A stretch of DNA of 64,000 nt from Phocoena phocoena (GCF_963924675.1 NC_089240.1:120409680-120473679), one strand, 5' to 3'; numbered from the stretch's first letter, positions 1-12,590 are shown. Program-made: numbers and translations. The notes: generated by a model not told the origin, from the letters alone.

Positions 1-765
1 TACAAATCAAAACTGCAATGAGATAGTACCTCATACTTGTTAGGAGGGCTGTTACTTTAAAAACCTAAGACAACAACTGTTGGTGAACTTGTGGAGAAAC
101 GGGAACCCTTGTATACAGTCGATGGAATGCATATTGCTGTAACTGCTATGGAAAATAGTATAGAAAATCAAAAATAGTATGGAAAATCAAAAAATTAAAA
201 CTGGAGCTATCAGCAGTCCTACTTCTGAGTATTTATCCAAAAGAATTTAAATCAGGATGTCAAAGAGATATTTGCACTCCCATGTTCATTAGAGCATTAT
301 TCACAATAGCCAAGAGGTGGATACAACCTCAATGTCTGTGAAAGGATAAATGGACAAAGAAAATGTGTTGTATACATGCAATGGAATATTATTCAGACTT
401 AAAAAAAGGAAGAAATCTGGCCACATGCTACAACATGGATGAACCTTGAGGACATTATGCTAAGTGAAATAAGCCAGTCACAGAAAGACAAATATTGCTT
501 GATTCCTCTCTTAAGCGGTATCTAAAGTAGTGAAATTCATAGAAGCAGAGAGGAGAATGGAAGTTGCCAATGGCTGGGAGGAAATTGGAATTTGCTATTC
601 AACAGGTATAAAGTTTCAATTATGCAAGATGAATGAGTTCTACAGACCTGCTGTGCAACATAGTGCCCATAGATTAAACTACTGTACTGTATGCTGAAAA
701 ATCTGTTAAGAGGGTAAATCTCATGTTAAGTGCTCTTATTACAATAAAAATGTTTAAAATTCATC
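1..765 (+). mobile_element. Old L1 3' end fragment, cut by the window edge
   Basis: Reads as the end of L1 ORF2 and the 3' UTR in plus orientation: the ATGGAATATTATTCAG landmark near 379-394, then GATGAACCTTGAGGACATTATGC-like sequence around 437-460, then an A-rich end with ATAAAA near 743. It is closely similar in layout to the L1 fragment at 56,340-56,830. It is older than the L1 that follows, with many stops and small deletions. Confidence 0.8.
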
Positions 766-784
766 ATCATAATTTAAAAATAAT

Positions 785-856
785 TTGTTCAAATAATTAT
801 AAAAATAATTAATTAAAATTAATAATTTTAATTATTGTTAAAAATAATTTGAACAA
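785..856. repeat. 72-bp AT-rich imperfect palindrome
   Basis: The outer arms TTGTTCAAAT (785-794) and ATTTGAACAA (847-856) are perfect inverted copies. The centre has a second perfect pair, AATTAAAATT (811-820) and AATTTTAATT (824-833), with a 3-base loop. The intervening arms match imperfectly. It sits between two L1 pieces, so it may be a tiny MITE or a product of the L1 A-rich tail. Confidence 0.75.
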
Positions 857-1009
857 GGAGGATGCTGTGATCTGCCAGGTTGCAAATATCATAGGAAGCC
901 CAGTCTGTACAGTTGAGACTTAATGAGCACTATCAAAACTCATGTGTTACAATAATCCTAGCCTCCTTCCTTGCCTACCAGGTAACTGCTATCAAATAAG
1001 GGTGCAGAA

Positions 1010-1692
1010 TAACTGAGGCAGAAGAATGAATAAGTGACCTGGAAGATAAAATAGTGGAAATAACTACTGCTCAGCACAATAAAGAAAAAAGAATGAAAAG
1101 AATTCAGGACAGTCTCAGAGACCACTGCAACAACATTAAACGCACCAATATTTGAATTATAGGGGTCCCAGAAGAAGAGAAAAAGAAAGGGACTGAGAAA
1201 ATATTTGAAGGGATAATAGTTGAAAACTTCCCTAATATGGGAAAGGAAATAGTTAATCAAGTCCAGGAAGCACAGGGAGTCCCATACAGGATAAGTCCAA
1301 GGAGAAACACACCAAGACACATATTACTCAAACTATCAAAAATTAAATACAAAGAAAAAATATTAAAATCAGCAATGGAAAAACAACAAATAACATACAA
1401 GGGAATCCCCATAAGGTTAACAGCTGATCTTTCAGCAGAAACTCTGCAAGCCAGAAGGGAATGGCAGGACATATTTAAAGTGATGAAGGAGAAAAACCTA
1501 CAACCAAGATTACTCTACCCAGCAAGGATCTCATTCAGAATTGATGGAGAAATTAAAAGCGTTACACACAACGAATTGCTAAAAGAATTCAGCACCACCA
1601 AACCAGCTTTACAACAAATGCTAAAGGAACTTCTCTACGCAGGAAACACAAGAGAAGGAAAAGACCTACAAGAACAAACCCAAAACAATTAA
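1010..1692 (+). pseudogene. L1 ORF1 remnant (RNA-binding protein)
   Basis: L1 ORF1p is the trimeric RNA-binding chaperone of the L1 particle. The open piece at 1,237-1,692 (151 aa) covers the central RNA-recognition and C-terminal domains, with landmarks PRHILLKLSK, ARREWQDIFKVMKEK and LYPARISFRIDGE. The preceding 230 bases read as coiled-coil end sequence but carry an in-frame TGA near 1,154 and other stops. The N-terminal half is absent because the element is truncated. Confidence 0.85.
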
Positions 1693-1694
1693 GA

Positions 1695-4600
1695 AAATAG
1701 TAATAGGAACATACATATTGATAATTACCTTAAATGTAAACAGATTAAATGCTCCAACCAAAAGACATAGACTGGCTGAATGGATACAAAAACAAGACCC
1801 ATATACATGCTGTCTACAAGAGACCCACTTCAGACCTAGGGACACAGACTGAAAGTCAGGGGATGGCAAAAATATTCCATGCAAATGGAAATCAAAAGAA
1901 AGCTGAAGTAGCAATTCTCATATCAGACAAAACAGACTTTATAGCAAAGACTATTCCAAGAGACAAAGAAGGACAATACATAAGGATTGAGGGATCAATC
2001 CAAGAAGAAGATATAACAATTGTAAATATTTATGCACCCAACATAGGGGCACCTCAATACATAAGGCAAATAATAACAGCCATAAAAGGGGAAATCAACA
2101 GTAACACATTCATAGTAGGGGACTTTCACACACCACTTTCACCAATGGCCAGATCATCCAAAATGAAAATAAATAAGGAAACACAAGCTTTAAATGATAA
2201 ATTAAGCAAGATGGACTTAATTGATATTTATAGGACACTCCAACCAAAAACAACAGAATACACATTCTTCTCAAGTGCTCATGGAACATTCTCCATGACA
2301 GATCATATCTTGGGTCACAAATCAAACCTTGGTAAATTTCAGAAAATTGAAATCGTATCAAGTATCCTTTCTGACCACAACACTATGAGACTAGATATCA
2401 ATTAAAGGAAAAAATCTGTAAGAAATACAAACACGTGGAGGTTAAACAATACACTATTAATAACCAAGAGATCACTGAAGAAATCAAAGAGGAAATCAAA
2501 AAATATGTAGAAACCAATGACAATGAAAACACGATGACCCAAAACCTATGGGATGCAACAAAAGCAATTCTAAGAGGGAAGTTTATAGCAATACAATCCT
2601 ACTTTAAGAAAGAAGAAACATCTCAAATAACCTAACCTTATACCTAAAGCAATTAGAGAAAGAAGAACAAACAAAACCCAAAGTTAGCAGAAAGAAAGAA
2701 ATCATAAAGATCAGATCAGAAATAAATGAAAAAGAAATGAAGGAAACAATAGCAAAGATCAATGAAACTAAAAGCTGGTCCTTTGAGAAGATAAACAAAA
2801 TTGATAAACCATTAGCCAGACTCATCAAGAAAAAAAGGGAGAAAACTCAAATCAATAGAATTAGAAATAAAAAAGGAGAACTAACAACTGACACTGCAGA
2901 ACTACAAAGGATCATGAGAGTTTACTACAAGCAACTCTATTCCAATAAAATGGACAACCTGGAAGAAATGCACAAATTCTTAGAAATGCACAACCTTCCG
3001 AGACTGAACCAGGAAGAAATAGAAAATATGAACAGACCAATCACAAGCACTGAAATTGAAACTGTGATTAAAAATATTCCAACACACAAAAACCCAGGAT
3101 CAGATGTCTTCCCAGGTGAATTCTATTAAACATTTAGAGAAGAGTTAACACCTATCCTTCACAAACTCTTCCAAAATATAGCAGAGGGAGGAACACTCCA
3201 AAACTCATTCTATGAGGCCACCATCACCCTGACACCAAAAACAGACAAAGATGTCACAAAGAAAGGACACTACAGGCCAATATCACTGATGAACATAGAT
3301 GCAAAAATCCTCAACAAAACAGTAGCAAACAGAATCCAACAGCACATTAAAAGGAACATACACCATGATCAATTGGGGTTTATCCCAGGAATGCAAGGAT
3401 TCTTCAATATATGCAAATCAATCAACGTGATACACCATATTAACAAATTGAAAGAGAAAAACCATATGATCATCTCAATAGATGCAGAGAAAGCTTTCGA
3501 CAAAATTCAACACTGATTTATGATAAAAAAAAAAACCCTCCAGAAAGTAGGCATAGAGGGAACTAACCTCGACATGATAAAGGCCATATATGACAAACCC
3601 ACAGCCAACATCATCCCCAATGGTGAAAAACTGAAATCATTTCCACTAAGATCAGGAGCAAGACAAGGTTGCCCACTCTCACCACTCTTATTCAACATAG
3701 TTTTGGAAGTCTTAGCCATAGCAATCAGAGAAGAAAAAGAAATAAAAGGAATCCAAATTAGAAAAGATGTAAAGCTGTTACTGTTTGCAGATGACATGAT
3801 ACTGTACGTAGAGAATCCTAAAGATGCTACCTGACAACTACTAGAGCTAATCAATGAATTGGTAAATTAGCATGATACAAAATTAATGCACAGAAATCTT
3901 TTGCATTCCTATACACTAGTGATGAAAAATCTGAAAGTGAAATTAAGAAAACACTTCCATTTACCATTGCAACAAAAAGAATAAAATATCTAGGAATAAA
4001 CATACCTAAGTAGACAACTGACCTGTATGCAGAAAATTATAAGACACTGATGAAAGAAATTGAAGATGATATAGATAGATGGAGACATATACTATGTTCT
4101 TGAATTGTAAGAATCTACACTGTGAAAATGACTATACTACCCAAAGCAATCTACAGATTCAATGCAATCCCTATCGCACTACCACTGGCATTTTTCACAG
4201 AACTATAACCAAAAATTTCACAATTTTTATGGTAGTACAAAAGATCCCAAATATTGAAAGCAATCTTGAGAAAGAAAAACGGAGCTGGAGGAATCAGGCT
4301 CCCAGACTTCAGACTATGCTACAAACCTACAGTAAACAAGACAGTATGGTACTGGCACAAAAACAGAAATATAGATCAATGGAACAGGATAGCAAGCCCA
4401 AAGATAAACCCATGCACATATGGTCACATTTTTGATAAAGGAGGGAAGAATATACAGTGGAGAAAAGACAGCCTCTTCAATAAGTGGTGCTGGGAAAACT
4501 GGACAGGTACATGTAAAAGAATGAAATTAGAGCACTTCCTCACATCAAACACCAAAATAAACTCAAAATGGATTAAAGACCTAAGTGTAAGGCCAGACAC

Positions 4601-5492
4601 TCTAAACCTTGTAGAGGAGAACATAGGCAGAACACTCTATGGCATAAATCACAGCAAGATCCTTTTTGACCCACCTCCTAGAGAAATGGAAATAAAAACA
4701 AAAATAAACAAATGGGACCTAAGGAAACTTAAAAGCTTTTGCACAGCAAAGGAAACCATAAACAAGATGAAAAGACAACCCTCAGAATGGGAGAAAATAT
4801 TTGCAAGTGAAGCAACTGACAAAGGATTAATCTCCAAAATTTTCAAGCAGCTCATGCAGCTCAATATGAAAAAAACAACCCAATCCAAAAATGGGCAGAA
4901 GACCTAAGTAGACAGTTCTCCAAAGAAGATATACAGATTGCCAAAAAAAACATGAAAGAATGCTCAACATCATTAATCATTAGAGAAATGCAAATCAAAA
5001 CTACAGTGAGTTATCATCTCACACCTATCAGAATGGCCATCATCAAAAAATGTATAAACAATAAATGCTGGAGAGGGTGTGGAGAAAAGGGAACCCTCCT
5101 ACACTGTTGGTGGGAATGTAAATTGGTGCAACCACTATTGGGAACAGTATGGAGGCTCCTTAAAAAACTCAAATTAGAACTACCATACGACCCAGCAATC
5201 CCACTACTGGGCATATACCCTGAGAAAACCATAATTCAAAAAGAGTCATGTACTACAATGTTAATTGCAGTTCTATTTACAATAGCCAGGACATGGAAGC
5301 AACCTAAGTGTTTATCAACAGATGAATGGATAAAGAAGATGTGGCGCATATATACAATGGAATATTACTCAGCCATAAAAAGAAACGAAATTGAGCTCTT
5401 TGTAATGAGGCAGATAGACCTAGAGTCTGTCACACAGAGTGAAGTGAGTCAGAAAGAGAAAAACAAATACCGTATGCTAACACATAAATATA
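1695..5492 (+). pseudogene. L1 ORF2 remnant (endonuclease, reverse transcriptase, Cys-rich end)
   Basis: ORF2p nicks target DNA and copies L1 RNA into it. The endonuclease start, including the CLQETH motif (about 1,808-1,825), is in a different frame from the rest of the domain (open to 2,405), so there is a frameshift near 1,840. In the GDFNTPL motif the catalytic Asn reads His (GDFHTPL, about 2,119-2,139), while SDH is kept near 2,370. Reverse transcriptase pieces lie at 2,737-3,129, 3,289-3,516 and 3,520-3,834, with the FADD catalytic motif at 3,784-3,795. The end region with [17 protein letters not shown] lies near 5,068-5,118. Several stops (for example near 3,127 and 3,514) and frameshifts after 3,834 make it a pseudogene. 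Confidence 0.88.
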
Positions 5493-6131
5493 GAATGTAA
5501 AAAAAAATGGTCATGAAGAACCTAGGGGTAAGACAGGAATAAAGACACAGACCTACTAGAGAATGGACTTGAGGATATGGGGAGGGGAAAGGGTAAGCTG
5601 TGACAAAGTGAGAGAGCAGCATGGACATATATACACTACCAAATGTAAAATAGATAGCTAGTGGGAAGCAGCCGCATAGCACAGGAAGATCAGCTTGGTG
5701 CTTTGTGACCACCTAGAGGGGTGGGATAGGGAGGGTGGGAGGGAGGGAGACACAAGAGGGAAGAGATATGGGAACATATGTATATGTATAACTGATTCAC
5801 TTTGTTATAAAGCAGAAACTAACACACCATTGTAAAACATTTATATTCTAATAAAGATGTTAAAAGAAAAACAAAGGGTATAGTTTAGCACTTATTGCAC
5901 CCTATTATAGGCTAACTATTGCCATACTATGGAGAAATAAATTCCTTTGTGTGATCTGTCTCAATATTCTTAGCAACATTATGGGAGGTGTGTGCTATAA
6001 TTAGCCAAGTTTGTAGCTGAAATGTTCAGAATCTGATGTTTTCAAATTTGTATCTTAATACTATGAATCTGATGATACTAAACATTTTACTCCACAGTTT
6101 ACATAACAAAAGTATCAGTAAGCACTGTCAA

Positions 6132-6538
6132 TACTGTGTGCTAACACATATATATGGAATCTTAAAAAAAAAGAAAAAAGGTCATGAAGAACATTGGGGC
6201 AAGACAGGAGTAAAGACACAGACCTAGTAGACAATGGACTTGAGTAAGTGGGCAGGCAGAAGGGTAAGCTGGGACAAAGTGAGAGAGTGGCATGGACATA
6301 TGTACACTACCAAATGTAAAACTGATAGCTAGGGGGAAGCAGCCACATAGCACTGGGAGATCAGCTCTGTGTTTTGTGACCACCTAGAGCGGTGGGATTG
6401 GGAGGGTGGGAGGGAGGGAGACACAAGAGGGAAGAGATATGGGGATATATGTATGTGTATAACTGATTCACTTTGTTATAAAGCAGAAACTAACACACCA
6501 TTGTAAAGCAGTTATACTCCAATAAAGATATAAAAAAA
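6132..6538 (+). mobile_element. L1 3' UTR fragment, second copy
   Basis: A strongly 5'-truncated L1 (about 400 bp) ending in an A-rich tail. It is a direct repeat of 5,470-5,870, sharing the CATGAAGAAC, GGGAGGGTGGGAGGGAGGGA and GTTATAAAGCAGAAACTAAC blocks. It abuts the inverted L1 that begins at 6,540. Confidence 0.88.
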
Positions 6539-6736
6539 ATTATTATGAGATAATGGCTATAATTCCTTGTGCTACACAATATATCCTTGTTGCGTATCTA
6601 TTTTATACATAGTAGTTTGTGTCTCTTAATTCCCTACCCCTAATTTGCCCCTCCCCTCTTCCTTCTTCCGTTTGGTAACCACTAGTTTGTTTTCTATCTG
6701 TGAAAACATAGAAAAAAATGTGAAACTCACAGTTTT

Positions 6737-6949
6737 GTTTTTGTTTTTGTTTTTCCATAGTACACGGGCCTCTCATTGTTGCGGCCTCTCCTGTTGCGGA
6801 GCACAGGCTCCAGACGCGCAGGCTCAGCGGCCATGGCTCACGGGCCCAGCCGTTCTGCGGCATGTGGGATCTTCCCTGACCGGGGCATGAACCATTGTCC
6901 CCTACACTGGCAGGCTGACTCTCAACCACTGTACCACCAGGAAAGCCCA
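6737..6949 (-). mobile_element. CHR-type SINE in the L1 3' UTR
   Basis: Minus-strand tRNA-derived SINE with the T-rich tail at the left and a GGGCTTTCCTGGTGG-type head at the right. It is flanked by a perfect 14-bp target duplication AAACTCACAGTTTT (6,723-6,736 and 6,950-6,963). Confidence 0.93.
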
Positions 6950-7180
6950 AAACTCACAGTTTTATACCTGTGTGTCTGTTTCTGTTTTCTATACATGTTC
7001 ATTTGTATTGTTTTTTAGATTCCCCATATTACTGATATCATATAGTGTTTTTCTTTCTCTATCTGATTTATTTCACTAAGTATAATATTCCCTAGGTCAA
7101 TCCATGATACTGCAAATGGCATAATTCCATTCTTTTTTATGACTGAGTAATATGCCATTGTCCATATATACCACACCTTC

Positions 7181-7397
7181 TTTTTTTTTTTTTTTTTTTT
7201 TTTTGTGGTACATGGGCCTCTCACTGTTGTGGCCTCTCCCATTGTGGAGCACAGGCTCCAGACGCACAGACTCAGTGGCCGTGGCTCACGGGCCTAGCCA
7301 CTCTGCGGCATGTGGGATCTTCCCAGACTGGGGCATGAACCCCTGTCCCCTGCATCGGTAGGCGGACTCTCAACCGCTGCGCCACCAGGGAAGCCCC
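7181..7397 (-). mobile_element. CHR-type SINE in the L1 3' region
   Basis: Minus-strand copy with a 24-base T tract and the GGGGCTTCCCTGGTGGCGCA head. An ACCTTCTTT-type duplication flanks it (left ending at 7,183, right about 7,402-7,412). Confidence 0.92.
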
Positions 7398-8290
7398 AAC
7401 CGTACCTTCTTTATCCATTTGTCTCTTGATGGACACTTAGATTGCTTCCATATCTTGGCTATTGTAAATTGGGCTGTTATGAACATTGGGGTATGTGTAT
7501 CGTTTCAAATTAGTGTTTTTGTTTTTGTTTTGGATACATACCCAAGAGTGGAATTGCTGGATCATATGGTAGTTCTATTTTTAGTTTTTTTGAGGAAACT
7601 CCATACTGTTTTCCTTGGTGGCTCCACCAATTTATATTCCCACCAACAGTGTACAGACGTTCCCTTTTCTCCACATCCTCTCCAACATTTGTTATTTGTA
7701 AACTTTTTGATGATAGCCATTCTGACAGGTATGAGGTGATATCTCAATGTTGTTTTGATTTGCACTTCTCTGATAATTAGCAATGTTGAGCATCTTTTCA
7801 TGTGCTTGTCAGCCATCTTTACATCTTCTTCGAGAAAATATCCATTCATGTCTTCTGCCCATTTTTGATTGGATTGTTTGTTTTGTTTTTATATTGAGTT
7901 GTGTGAGCTGCTGACAAATTTTCGACATTAACCTTTTATCTGTCATATCACTTGCAAATATTTTCTCCCATTTCACAGATTGTATTTTCATTTTGTAGAT
8001 GGTTTCCTTTTGTGTACAAAAGCTTTTAAGTTTCATTAGGTCTCATTTGTTTATTTTTTAATTTTATTTATTTTGCTTTAGGAGATACATCCAGGAAAAT
8101 ATTGCTACAATTTATGTCAAAGAGTGTTCTATGTTCTGTAGCTGTCCAGTTTTCCCAGCACAATTTATTTAAAAGACTGTCTTTTCTCCACTGTATAGTC
8201 TTGCCTCCTTTGTTGTAGATTAATTGACCACAGGTGTGTGGTTTTACCTCTGGGCTCTCTATTCTGTTCCACTGGTCTATGTGTCTGTTT

Positions 8291-9815
8291 TAGCCAGGCT
8301 CAACAAGAAGAAAAGAGAGAGGACCCAAATAAACAATAAGAAATGGAAAAGGAGCAATAACAACTGATACTACAGAGATACTACAGAGAATACTATGAAC
8401 TGTTATATGCCAATAAATTGGACAACCTAGAAGAAATGGACAAATTTGTAGAAACATACAACCTGCCAAGACTGAATCAAGAAGAAACAGACAATTTGAA
8501 CAGACCAACCACTAGTACTGAAATTGAATTTGTAATAAAAAAAGCAACTTCCAGCAAACAAAAGTCCAGGACCTGATGACTTCACAGGGTAATTCTACCA
8601 AACATATAAAGAAGAACTAATTCCTATTCTTCTCAAAATATTCCCAAAAAATTAAGAGAATGGAACACTCCCAAACTCATTCTAAGAGTCCATTATTACC
8701 CTGATACCAAAACTAGAAAAAGACACTACCAAAAATGAAAGTTACAGGCCAATATCTTTGATGAATACAGATGCAAAAATCCTCAACAAATTATTAGCAA
8801 GCTGAATCCAATAACATATAAAAAGGATCATACACCATGATCAAGTTGGATTTATTCCAGGGACACAAGGATGGTTCAACATTCACAAATCAATCAATGA
8901 TATACACTACATTAACAAAAGAAAGTATAAAAAAATCACTCGATCATCTCAATAGACACAGGAAAAGCGTTTGACAAAATTCAATATCCATTCTTGATAA
9001 AAACTCTCATCAAAGTGGGTATAGAGGGAGCATACCTCAACATAATAAAGGCCATTTATGATAAACCCACAACCAATATAATACTCAACAATGAAAAGCT
9101 GAAAGCCCTCCCTCTAAAATCAGGAACAAGAGAAAGATGCCCATTCTTGCCACTTCTATTTAACATAGCATTGGAAGTCCCAGCCACAGCAATCCAAAAG
9201 AAAAAGTAATAAAAGGCATCCAAATTGGAAGGAAAGAAGTAAAACTGTCACTATTTGCAGATGACATGATATTTTATATAAAAATCCCTAGTCTCCACCG
9301 AAAAATTTTTTGAATAAATGAATTCAGCAAAGTTGCAGGATACAAGATTAGTATACAGAAATCTGCTATGTTAATATATACTAACAATGAAGTATCAGAA
9401 AGAGAAGTTAAAAAAAAAAACCTGTTTAAAGTCACATCAAAAAGAATAAAATACCTAGGAATAAACTTAACCAAGGAGGTGAAAGACCTATACTCTGAAA
9501 AGTATAAAACACTGAAGAGGGAAATTGAAGATGATACAAAGAAATGGAAAGATATCCTATGCTCTTGGATTGGGAGAATCAACATTATTAAAATGGCCAT
9601 ACTACCCAAAGCAATCTACAGATGTAATGCAATCCGTATCAAAATACCCATGACACTTTTCACAGAACTAGAACAAAAAGTCCTAAAATTCATATGGAAC
9701 CACAAAAGACCCCAGATTGTCAAAGTAATCTTGAGAAAAAAGAACAGAGCCAGAGGTATCATGCCCCTAGACTTCAGAATATACTACAAAGCTACAGTAA
9801 TCAAAATTAGCAATC
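8291..9815 (+). mobile_element. Inverted 5' part of the twin-primed L1
   Basis: Plus-strand ORF2 sequence from the segment just before the reverse transcriptase domain (ARL-type landmark at 8,293) to a point just upstream of where the minus-strand piece begins. The FADD motif of the reverse transcriptase is at about 9,254-9,265, and C-terminal RT/thumb sequence is open at 9,368-9,823. Stops and frameshifts break the frame elsewhere. The two pieces adjoin in L1 coordinates with about 20 bases missing, as expected for a 5' inversion. Confidence 0.85.
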
Positions 9816-11154
9816 TTTTTTAATTCTCTTGACAAAGGGCATAGCAATTATTTCCCCTCCCTCCATTCAAAAAAAGGAAAAAGAAAGAAAGTAAATATAG
9901 GACTTCAAAGGAGTGACAACATGGTGCTTCAACAAATGTATCAAGAGCCCTCCCCTTGCTTGTCATTACAGTCTGAGGTCCTAAAGCAGGCTGCCTCCTT
10001 AACCACTTTGCTTTCAAGACAGGGATGTCTGCCTTTCTCTGCTGCATACTCCTCGTGGAGTAGGGAATCAAGGATAGATTCCCCGCCTCCCCAAAAAGGG
10101 GAGGAGACATGATCAACTTCACCTCTATGAATAGAAGCACCATGGGAAGAAGGATGGGATACCTGGTGAGTCTTCCTTAATATGAGTGGCTTTTTTGCCA
10201 GTTTTATTTTGGTACAAGTGGAGGCTGAAATGGAAATTCAGCTCCAAGTTAGAAAGAGGATGCGTCTTCTCTTCACTATGTTGATATTTGATCCACGGTG
10301 TTCTAGTTATTAAGAGCCACGTGCAACTGAGTAGACCACCCAGTCTGCTGCTTTATTTACAAGATCCACAGAGCTGCACTCCAAGCGTGAGCTCTGTTCA
10401 CAGAAAGGTGACAGCTCACCAAGACCCTCCTTCCTCAAACAGCCAAGCACACTCGCACAAAAAAGAAAATGAAAACTGACTCTCCCTTATAGAGAAAGAG
10501 GAAAAACAGGAAAGGGAGGCAAAGAAAGAAATGAAACGACACCCTCCCTATCACCTGAAACCATGGGCTAGGGTGAACTGGAAAACATAAAGACACCACG
10601 TAGAAATTGCTAGGTGGGTACAGAGTGCCTTGAATGGAATAGTTGAGAGCTATTTTTTTTTAAATCTGCAATACTCAATTCTTTCATCCCTGAGTTGCCT
10701 GAAAAGAATTAGAACACAAATCCTGGCAACAAAAGCTTCATCTGAGCTTAGCAGAGTACACCCACCAAAGAAGGAGCAGTATGCAACGCACGCCCAGTTT
10801 TCAAGGTTTAAAAAACAGTAACTCCAAACTCCCTCAAGGGCTTTGCTGAGCTAGAAGGAAATACAAACTCTTGCACTTGATTGAGAAAACACCTTGCCTT
10901 TAGTCCTTTCTAATTCAGATTGGAGATAAATAGCCAGAAATAAAGACCTATGCATGATTTAGTCTAATTCTGTGATTTAACTACAAAGTGAGATTTTTGC
11001 ATAAACAATGCCAAACTTCTGTGTTAAGAGAAATGTTGGTGGAATGAACTATGTGAGCTGCAGGGTCTTTGAAAGAAGGAGTGGGTCTTGTTCTCCTTTG
11101 TCTTTCTAAACATATACCTCAGCGCCTAGCCTGTAGTATTTATTCATTCTTGTG
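9816..11154. other. Intergenic, nothing recognised
   Basis: No coding, RNA or repeat feature was identified. A few open frames of about 60-107 codons have no protein-like pattern. Confidence 0.5.
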
Positions 11155-12060
11155 TTCATTCAGCTAATATCTAACAATGCCTACACTGGTGAGCCTGGTG
11201 CTAGGTCTGGGGGCAGAGAGCTGAGTCATACATGGTCCTATCCTTAAGAAAAGCGAAATCTAGTGGAGCATGTCAAATTAAAAAAAAAAAAAAAGAACAT
11301 CAGTCAGGAGAGAATTTATTGGAAATAAGGATTGCTTGTAGGGGGAAAGGGATAACTGCAATAAAGAGAGGAGGGCTACTGCAACAGAGAGAAAGCTTTG
11401 ATCATGAGGTCTGCAAGTGTCTTGATGGTCAGGAGTGAATAAACAAGGGTAGAAAGAACTGGGTGTGGGGAAGCGGGATGGATGAGCAAGGGTGGCCAGG
11501 TGGGATGGAAGGTCAGAGAACGTTTTACCCTCAAGAGGAGGCTTTAAAGAGGGTTTGTAGTCTGGCTCAGGCTGAGGGTAGGCCAAAGTTCAGGGGTGTG
11601 GGGAAAGAAGAGAAGTTAGATTGTGTAGGACTTTAGAGCCCATTATAAGAACTTTAGTTTTGTTTTTGTTTTGTTTGCTTTTTTTGTGTGTGTATTTTTA
11701 TTCTGAGAGAAATGGGGAACCATGAAGTGTTTTGAAAATAGGAGTGACATCATCTGGTTCACATTGTTTTGAAGGCTCTCGTCGCCTACCACTGTGAGAA
11801 CATACTGAAGGGGTGCAGGGGTAGAAGCAGGGTGACCAGTTAGAAGGCTATTATAGTATCGAGGCAAGAAATAACGATGACCTAGTTGATGGCTGTGGAG
11901 TGGTGGGAAGTGGGAAGGTTTTGGATATATGTTGAACGTAAAATCAACAAAATTTGTGGATAGATTGGTTTGAGAGAGAAGAGTAGCAGCAGAGGAAGAA
12001 CTTAGAGGCAAGTAGAGATATGAGTTGCAGAGAGGTACCTGGTAGCATCCTGTAGTTATC
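11155..12060 (-). mobile_element. L2-like ancient LINE relic
   Basis: The plus strand begins with a TTCATTCAGCTAATAT-type stretch followed by a GCCTGGTGCTAGG block, the reverse complement of an L2 3' end. Further along are blocks such as GTAGGACTTTAGAGCCC and GGAGTGACATCATCTGG found in old dispersed mammalian repeats. The family name is my best guess; the same family recurs at 14,130-15,235. The 139-codon minus-strand frame at 11,643-12,062 lies in this repeat and is not a gene. Confidence 0.45.
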
Positions 12061-12439
12061 AATAGTCATCTCATGGGCAGCTGTACTTTCTCCTGGCCCT
12101 TCTCATAGTTTTCCAAGATACCTTAGAATCCTTTCTAGAAATTTCCTTTTTGTCTAAGCTAATTTAGGCTTTTTTTTTTTTGTCTTTTGCTATCAAAAGA
12201 GGCCTGAAGAATACCTACACGCCCAACCCCATTTCCCACTAACCTTTCATGTATACCATACACTTCTAGCTGCACACCTTGGCTTAAGCTTTGCCCTCTC
12301 TACCACCTATCCAAAGCCCACCTGTTCTTTAGGGTTCGGATCTATCATCACCTCCTCCATTATTGATCTCTACGGGCGGAATTAAGTTCTCACAATTTCT
12401 TCTTCTCCCGATGTCGTTTACGTCTTTCTAAATATTTAT

Positions 12440-12590
12440 TTGGGTATATGTCTTATGTGTACAAGTCTTGTGTTCACTGTACTATAAGATCTGTGTGGAC
12501 AGGAGCCACATTTTATTCATACCTTTGAATAAGGGCCTTGTACATAATAGATGCATCCTGAGCATATCTTGAATAAATGATTTCCTTCCT
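12440..12590 (+). mobile_element. L2 3' end relic
   Basis: Has the L2 tail pattern: a GACAGGAGCCACATTTTATTCAT block, then GGCCTTGTACATAATAG, ending in TTGAATAAATGA. Confidence 0.55.

Larger units (their letters stand above)
1000..5872 (+). mobile_element. 5'-truncated, decayed L1 (about 4.9 kb)
   Basis: Starts inside ORF1 and runs through ORF2 to a 3' UTR and A-rich end (GTTATAAAGCAGAAACTAAC landmark near 5,810). The 5' UTR and the N-terminal part of ORF1 are missing. Multiple stops and frameshifts break both reading frames, so it cannot move. The 3' UTR matches the fragment at 6,132-6,538 closely, which suggests a cetartiodactyl-lineage L1 of moderate age. Confidence 0.92.
6540..8290 (-). 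mobile_element. 3' part of a twin-primed L1 (sense on minus strand)
   Basis: On the minus strand this runs from late ORF2 (DQWNRIE landmark near 8,270-8,250; Cys-rich end around 7,640-7,740) through an older-type 3' UTR to about 6,540. Its last 3' UTR bases and poly-A are missing or were lost next to the 6,132-6,538 L1. Two SINEs interrupt it. The piece at 8,291-9,815 is the inverted 5' portion of the same insertion. Confidence 0.85.

Noticed and set aside
4254..5500. Frames of 217 and 182 codons that look protein-coding
   Set aside because: Parts of the decayed L1 ORF2, not host genes.
11643..12062. 139-codon minus-strand frame
   Set aside because: Falls inside an old LINE-like relic; low-complexity start and no domain.
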